In this document: one piece after another, positions 5,508-8,304 of the stretch | How positions within the stretch are numbered: position 1 is the first letter of the stretch | Layout: each line of letters starts with the position of its first letter | Assembly (NCBI GenBank): GCA_050743075.1 | Contig: JBOGDS010000121.1 | Span: 1 to 8,304, forward strand | From: JBOGDS01 sp050743075 | GTDB lineage: Bacteria; Actinomycetota; Actinomycetes; Jiangellales; Jiangellaceae | Reading direction: 5' to 3' | Length of the DNA stretch: 8,304 nucleotides | Program-made: the position numbers and the translations under genes | Notes under the pieces: model-generated | Seen by the model: only the letters and a program-made list of their open reading frames with translations | Told to the model about the DNA's origin: nothing | Database searches by the model: none

Positions 5508-6377
5508 TCATGCGCCGATCCTCCGGCTGTGCTCCGGCACCGTCGCCAGGAACCGCTCCAGCATGGCGACCGTCTCGGTCGGTCGCTCCGCCGCTGGCGA
5601 GTGCCCGGCGCCGTCGACCACCGCGACCAGGGCCCCCAGCCGGGCCGCCATCTCTCGCTGCTCCTCCTGCGGCCACCCGTCGTCGTCGGCACCGAACGCG
5701 ACCAGGACGGGGAGGCCTGTGGCGGCCAGCGCGTCGACCGTGTCCTCAGCCGTCGTGAGGTGCAGGGTGATCGCCCGCAACGAGGCGGGGTGGTTGGCGA
5801 GGAATCGGCGTTGCATGAAGCTCTCGATCTCGGGCGGCGGCTCGGGTGCCCCCTGCGACCGTTCATAGGCCCGCTTGGCCTGCCAGGTCGCGTCCAGGCC
5901 GTACGCCGGGATCGCCGCGGCCAGCGCGCGCAGCAGGTCGTGGCGGTCGGCGGGCTGCGGACCGGGTCCGGAGCACATCAACGTCAAAGACGCGAACGCA
6001 TCCTGGTCGGCGAGCGCCGCCGCCCTGGCAACCATCCCGCCGAAGGAGTGCGCGAACACGTGCGTCGGAGCGCCCGCCACCTCGTCGGCCACCGCCAGCA
6101 GGTCGGCCCCGAGCGACGGCAGAGCGTACTCGTCCTCCGATTCGGAGCCAGGCGTCTCGAACTGACCACGTTGGTCGTAGGCGACCGCGTGGTATCCGTC
6201 GGCCGCGAGCGGGGCCAGCATGGCGACGAAGTCCTCCTTGCTACCCGTCCAGCCGGGCACCAGGAGCACGGTGGGGCCGGACGAGCCCGCCTCGAGCACC
6301 GCGAACTCGCCCCGGGAGGTGGCTATCCGCGCAGCGCGAACGCCCTCAGGCAACGACAGAAAGGGCGGCGTGCTCAT
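5508..6377 (-). CDS. Alpha/beta-fold hydrolase
   Basis: Cytoplasmic-looking protein of 289 residues with a complete alpha/beta-hydrolase triad: nucleophile Ser111 in the elbow FAHSFGGM, acidic residue in the Asp231-Asp233 cluster of FGADDDGW, and His259 in DGAGHSP. LVPGWTGSKED (40-49) supplies the oxyanion-hole loop, and YDQRGQFETP resembles the conserved DxRG turn of the family. Substrate cannot be inferred; esterase, lactonase or haloalkane-type activities are all possible. The ATG at 6377 is chosen because it begins a normal-length protein and lies 7 nt after a TACCGT hexamer; the frame stays open upstream only as a shadow of the opposite-strand parA gene. It is followed 13 bp later by the RsbW-like ATPase gene, which suggests a shared process. 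Confidence 0.92.
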   Translation of the reverse strand: MSTPPFLSLPEGVRAARIATSRGEFAVLEAGSSGPTVLLVPGWTGSKEDFVAMLAPLAADGYHAVAYDQRGQFETPGSESEDEYALPSLGADLLAVADEVAGAPTHVFAHSFGGMVARAAALADQDAFASLTLMCSGPGPQPADRHDLLRALAAAIPAYGLDATWQAKRAYERSQGAPEPPPEIESFMQRRFLANHPASLRAITLHLTTAEDTVDALAATGLPVLVAFGADDDGWPQEEQREMAARLGALVAVVDGAGHSPAAERPTETVAMLERFLATVPEHSRRIGA

Positions 6378-6384
6378 GGCGGTC

Positions 6385-6390
6385 ACGGTA
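6385..6390 (-). promoter_or_regulatory. Candidate -10 element for a leaderless hydrolase transcript
   Basis: On the minus strand TACCGT ends 7 nt before the hydrolase ATG, the same geometry as the hexamers before the hicB and DUF6758 starts. No Shine-Dalgarno sequence lies in the gap. The -35 region is weak. Confidence 0.4.
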
Positions 6391-6474
6391 CCCAACACCA
6401 CATCGTCGAAGCCTGCGACGCTCTCGACGCGGCACAATGTCGGCCATGTCGGCGACTTCGGTGAGCGCGCACCC

Positions 6475-6478
6475 GAGG
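6475..6478 (+). promoter_or_regulatory. Ribosome-binding site supporting the GTG start of parA
   Basis: GAGG sits 5 nt before the GTG at 6484 and decides that start, since no other good start codon precedes the conserved VTNQKGGVAKTT motif in the same frame. Confidence 0.5.
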
Positions 6479-6483
6479 TCCCC

Positions 6484-7248
6484 GTGACTCGGCTGGTCGC
6501 CGTCACGAACCAGAAGGGCGGCGTCGCCAAGACCACGACTGTGGCGTCCCTCGGCGTCGCGCTGGGTGAGGTGGGCCAGCGGGTGTTGCTCGTCGACCTG
6601 GATCCGCAGGCGTGCCTGACCTTCTCGCTCGGCGTCGACCCGGAGGACCTCGAGTTGTCGATCACCGAGGTCCTGGGCGGTCCGGCAACGGCGTCCGACG
6701 CACTGCTCCCGTTGTCGGACGGCGTCGACCTGCTGCCGTCGGACATCGAGTTGACCGGAGTCCGGCTGCCGTCCGACGGGTCGCTCCGCGAGGCGCTGCG
6801 CCGGGTCGCCGCACGGTACGACTGGGTGTTCCTGGACGCACCGCCCTCGCTGGGCGAACTGACCGTCAACGCGCTCGTCGCGGCGCACGAGGTGCTCGTC
6901 CCTCTCCAGTGCGAGACGCTCTCGCACCGCGGGCTCGGGCTGTTGCTGGACACGGTGCACGACGTCCGGAGCCGCGCCAACCGACGGCTGCGCTTGCTCG
7001 GCGTCCTGCCCACGATGTTCGACGGTCGGATCACCCATGCCCGGGCCGTGCTGGACGACGTGGCGTCGAAGTACCGGCTGCCGGTGCTCTCGCCGCCGAT
7101 ACCCCGCTCGGTCCGCTTCGCCGAGGCGCCGGCACTCGGCCAGACGGTGCTGGACACGGCCAGCCGGTCACGCGGGGCGCAGGCTTATCGCGACCTGGCC
7201 CGCGGGCTGCTCGACGGCACGGCGATGGACGAACGACGCGGGGGATGA
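6484..7248 (+). CDS. Orphan ParA/Soj-family ATPase (Rv3213c-like)
   Basis: Protein of 254 residues. The deviant Walker A motif NQKGGVAKTTT carries the signature Lys11 and catalytic Lys16, the A' motif LVDLDPQA has Asp38 and Asp40, and the Walker B strand VFLDAPPSLG has Asp118. The C-terminal PPIPRSVRFAEAPALGQTV segment is the typical ParA adaptor region. From memory it is closest to the actinobacterial orphan ParA represented by M. tuberculosis Rv3213c. ParA proteins dimerise on ATP, bind DNA non-specifically and position chromosomes, plasmids or protein complexes. No parB gene or parS-like cluster is present here, so a role in chromosome partition with ParB is not supported; an intracellular positioning role is inferred. 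The L,D-transpeptidase gene follows 76 bp downstream. Confidence 0.93.
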   Translation: MTRLVAVTNQKGGVAKTTTVASLGVALGEVGQRVLLVDLDPQACLTFSLGVDPEDLELSITEVLGGPATASDALLPLSDGVDLLPSDIELTGVRLPSDGSLREALRRVAARYDWVFLDAPPSLGELTVNALVAAHEVLVPLQCETLSHRGLGLLLDTVHDVRSRANRRLRLLGVLPTMFDGRITHARAVLDDVASKYRLPVLSPPIPRSVRFAEAPALGQTVLDTASRSRGAQAYRDLARGLLDGTAMDERRGG

Positions 7249-7262
7249 TCGGCGGCCGCCGA
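7249..7262. repeat. Perfect 14-bp GC palindrome directly after the parA stop
   Basis: TCGGCGGCCGCCGA reads the same on both strands and begins at the base after the parA TGA. As RNA it could form only a short five-pair stem with a GGCC loop and has no U-tract, so a terminator function is weak. It lies just upstream of a TAGCCT hexamer (7268-7273) that could be a -10 element of the transpeptidase gene, so it could also be a protein-binding site. Confidence 0.4.
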
Positions 7263-7311
7263 GCGCGTAGCCTCAGGGACGTTGCAGACGGGGCGACACG
7301 GTCATCGGGAC

Positions 7312-7317
7312 GGAGGA
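7312..7317 (+). promoter_or_regulatory. Shine-Dalgarno of the L,D-transpeptidase gene
   Basis: GGAGGA is a near-perfect ribosome-binding site 7 nt before the ATG at 7325. It fixes that start and contrasts with the absence of such sites before the DUF6758, hicB and hydrolase genes. Confidence 0.65.
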
Positions 7318-7324
7318 CGGTCGG

Positions 7325-8056
7325 ATGCCAGGGCGTCCCAGGCTGTCTCGCCGTGACAACCGGCGCAGGGCGCGGCGCCGGCTCCGGTTGCGACGGACGC
7401 TCGTGCTGTCCACGTCGGCGCTGGTCGGTGTCGCGCTTCTGGGTGCGTTCGGCGCGCCGTCCGAGCCGGACCGGGCCGACGTACCCGCGAGTCCGGCGGC
7501 GCAGGCGGCAGGCGATCGGCCCGAGCGTGAGCGGGCGGCGCCAGCGAGGCGGACGGAGCGCGCCAGCGTGCCGGACGCAGCGGTCCCGCCCGTCGCGACA
7601 CAGACACCCGAGCCTCCGCCGGGCGACGCCAAGCCGTCCGCCACGTCGCCCTTGCCAGAAGACAGCGGCACCGGCAAGCGGGTCGTCTACGCCATCACGG
7701 CGCAGCAGGTGTGGCTGGTCGACGAGACCGGCGAGGTTGCCCGCACCTACATTGTCTCCGGCAGCAAGTACGACCAGGTGGACCTGGGAGAATACGAGGT
7801 GTTCTCGGCGTCGCGGCACGCGACGAGTTGGCACGGCACCGAGACGATGGAGTACATGGTCCGCTTCCACCGCGGTGCGCGGGCGAACATCGGTTTCCAC
7901 GACATCCCGGTCACGACGTCGACCGGCGAGGAAGTCCAGACGCTGGCGGACCTGGGCACGCCCTTGTCGGACGGCTGCATCCGTCAGGATGTCACCGACG
8001 CGCAGGCGCTGTGGGACTTCGCCCCGGTCGGGACGGCCGTCGTCGTCGTCGCCTGA
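7325..8056 (+). CDS. Membrane-anchored L,D-transpeptidase (YkuD domain) with variant SDGC motif
   Basis: Protein of 243 residues. The N terminus is strongly basic (RRDNRRRARRRLRLRR), followed by one membrane helix or uncleaved signal anchor at about 25-43. A linker rich in Ala, Pro, Glu and Arg spans about 44-115, and the YkuD catalytic domain runs from about 119 (VVYAITAQQVWLV) to the end. Catalytic residues are His192 in GFHDIP and Cys218 in LSDGCIRQ. YkuD enzymes make 3-3 cross-links in peptidoglycan outside the membrane or attach proteins to it. The usual SHGC motif is SDGC here: the His two residues before Cys218 is replaced by Asp216, a position not part of the core Cys-His pair, so activity is plausible. 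The downstream gene is convergent. The enzyme identity is firm; its specific cell-wall role is not known. Confidence 0.92.
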   Translation: MPGRPRLSRRDNRRRARRRLRLRRTLVLSTSALVGVALLGAFGAPSEPDRADVPASPAAQAAGDRPERERAAPARRTERASVPDAAVPPVATQTPEPPPGDAKPSATSPLPEDSGTGKRVVYAITAQQVWLVDETGEVARTYIVSGSKYDQVDLGEYEVFSASRHATSWHGTETMEYMVRFHRGARANIGFHDIPVTTSTGEEVQTLADLGTPLSDGCIRQDVTDAQALWDFAPVGTAVVVVA

Positions 8057-8076
8057 CCCAGTGATGGCGCGGCTGT

Positions 8077-8106
8077 CGGGCGTCGGGCCGTTCAACGGAC
8101 TGCCCG
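8077..8106. terminator. Possible hairpin between convergent genes
   Basis: CGGGC (8077-8081) can pair with GCCCG (8102-8106), with an inner CCGTT/AACGG stem (8088-8092 and 8094-8098). It lies between the ends of the L,D-transpeptidase gene and the opposite-strand gene, where a bidirectional terminator would be expected. The stem is interrupted and has no T-tract. Confidence 0.25.
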
Positions 8107-8118
8107 GTGTGGCGGCCA

Positions 8119-8150
8119 CCTGCGGGATCAGCCCGCCTGCGGGATCAGCC
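8119..8150. repeat. Two tandem copies of a 15-bp repeat spanning the stop of the rightmost gene
   Basis: CCTGCGGGATCAGCC occurs at 8119-8133 and again at 8136-8150, a 17-bp period. The junction forms CCCGC-CT-GCGGG (8132-8143), a 5-bp hairpin. On the minus strand the second copy holds the TGA of the right-edge gene, and the first copy holds another TGA shortly after. It looks like a small local duplication. Confidence 0.8.
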
Positions 8151-8303
8151 GGCGGTGTTCGACGCGTCCGGCACAGGGCCAGACGCTCGGCGCCGCCGGC
8201 GCCGCGGACGGGTGCGGACCGTACCGGGCTCACCGCCCGCTGCCGGAGATGCCGCCTGGGTGCCAGCGTCGGTCCTGGCTGCCTCAGCCGGCGCCGGGTT
8301 GGC
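8145..8303 (-). CDS. C-terminal tail of a probable RhlE-like DEAD-box RNA helicase (truncated by window)
   Basis: Minus-strand frame with 52 codons before a TGA at 8147-8145; the gene continues beyond the right edge. The visible tail is Ala/Pro/Gly-rich and then carries a block of arginines (TRPRRRRRRASG, about residues 31-42), ending in PVPDASNTAG. Basic, low-complexity C-terminal tails of this sort are typical of actinobacterial DEAD-box helicases of the RhlE group. In M. tuberculosis rhlE (Rv3211) lies close to the orphan parA Rv3213c, matching the parA gene found here. No helicase motif is inside the window, so the identity is inferred from composition and neighbourhood. It could be another basic-tailed protein. 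Confidence 0.5.
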   Translation of the reverse strand, partial: ANPAPAEAARTDAGTQAASPAAGGEPGTVRTRPRRRRRRASGPVPDASNTAG

Positions 8304-8304
8304 T

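Noticed and set aside
5482..5511. Nine-codon minus-strand ORF whose ATG overlaps the hydrolase stop (ATGA)
   Set aside because: Too short to support, and not in frame with the RsbW-like gene, whose start is a nearby GTG.
5115..6464. 449-codon plus-strand ORF opposite the hydrolase and ATPase genes
   Set aside because: Composition typical of an antisense shadow; the minus-strand products carry intact catalytic motifs.
6378..7157. N-terminal extension of the hydrolase frame into the parA region
   Set aside because: It would add 260 residues that are only the antisense of parA; the ATG at 6377 gives a normal-length hydrolase.
7031..8233. 400-codon minus-strand ORF over the parA end and the transpeptidase gene
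   Set aside because: Arg/Pro/Gly-rich shadow translation without motifs. The real minus-strand gene at the right edge is in another frame and ends at 8145.
1..8304. CRISPR array, tRNA, rRNA or insertion-sequence transposase
   Set aside because: No regularly spaced repeats, tRNA-like cloverleaf, rRNA-like sequence or transposase motif was recognised by eye in the window.

Overview
The window is very GC-rich and reads as the chromosome of a high-GC actinobacterium (Actinomycetota). The support is strong G/C bias at third codon positions, frequent GTG starts, apparently leaderless transcripts, and typical actinobacterial families: a DUF6758 zinc-ribbon protein, an Rv3213c-like orphan ParA, a RsbW-like ATPase and a YkuD L,D-transpeptidase. 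The genus cannot be fixed from the sequence; Jiangellales or Propionibacteriales-type organisms are guesses only.

Left part (1-1702): the C-terminal DNA-binding domain of an OmpR/PhoB-type response regulator, cut by the window edge, overlaps by 8 nt an HK gene encoding a 486-residue sensor kinase. The HK reading frame runs into an 81-bp element bounded by perfect 16-bp inverted repeats (1622-1702), which supplies its last codons and its stop.

Middle part (1805-4431): a plus-strand cluster of DUF6758, a PHP-domain phosphoesterase of the YciV/RNase AM type, a 59-codon ORF that matches only the C-terminal end of a MarC-family membrane protein, and a single-domain RecB-like PD-(D/E)XK nuclease with four cysteines placed as in AddB-type iron-sulfur nucleases. 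The last three genes are joined by GTGA and ATGA stop/start overlaps, so they are probably translated together and link nucleic-acid processing functions to a stripped-down membrane peptide.

Toxin-antitoxin part (4404-5021): a HicA-like toxin on the minus strand and a HicB-like antitoxin on the plus strand are divergent, separated by 183 bp holding several palindromes and a repeat-flanked hairpin. HicA/HicB pairs are normally co-directional operons, so this split is unusual. hicA also overlaps the 3' end of the recB-like gene tail to tail by 28 bp.

Right part (5072-8304): on the minus strand an alpha/beta hydrolase is followed 13 bp later by a RsbW-like histidine-kinase-fold ATPase (possible stress or sigma-factor switch). 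Divergent from the hydrolase on the plus strand are an orphan ParA ATPase and a membrane-anchored L,D-transpeptidase with a variant active-site motif. At the right edge, convergent on the minus strand, is the arginine-rich C-terminal tail of a protein that is probably a RhlE-like DEAD-box helicase. This identification rests mainly on composition and on the M. tuberculosis rhlE/Rv3213c neighbourhood.
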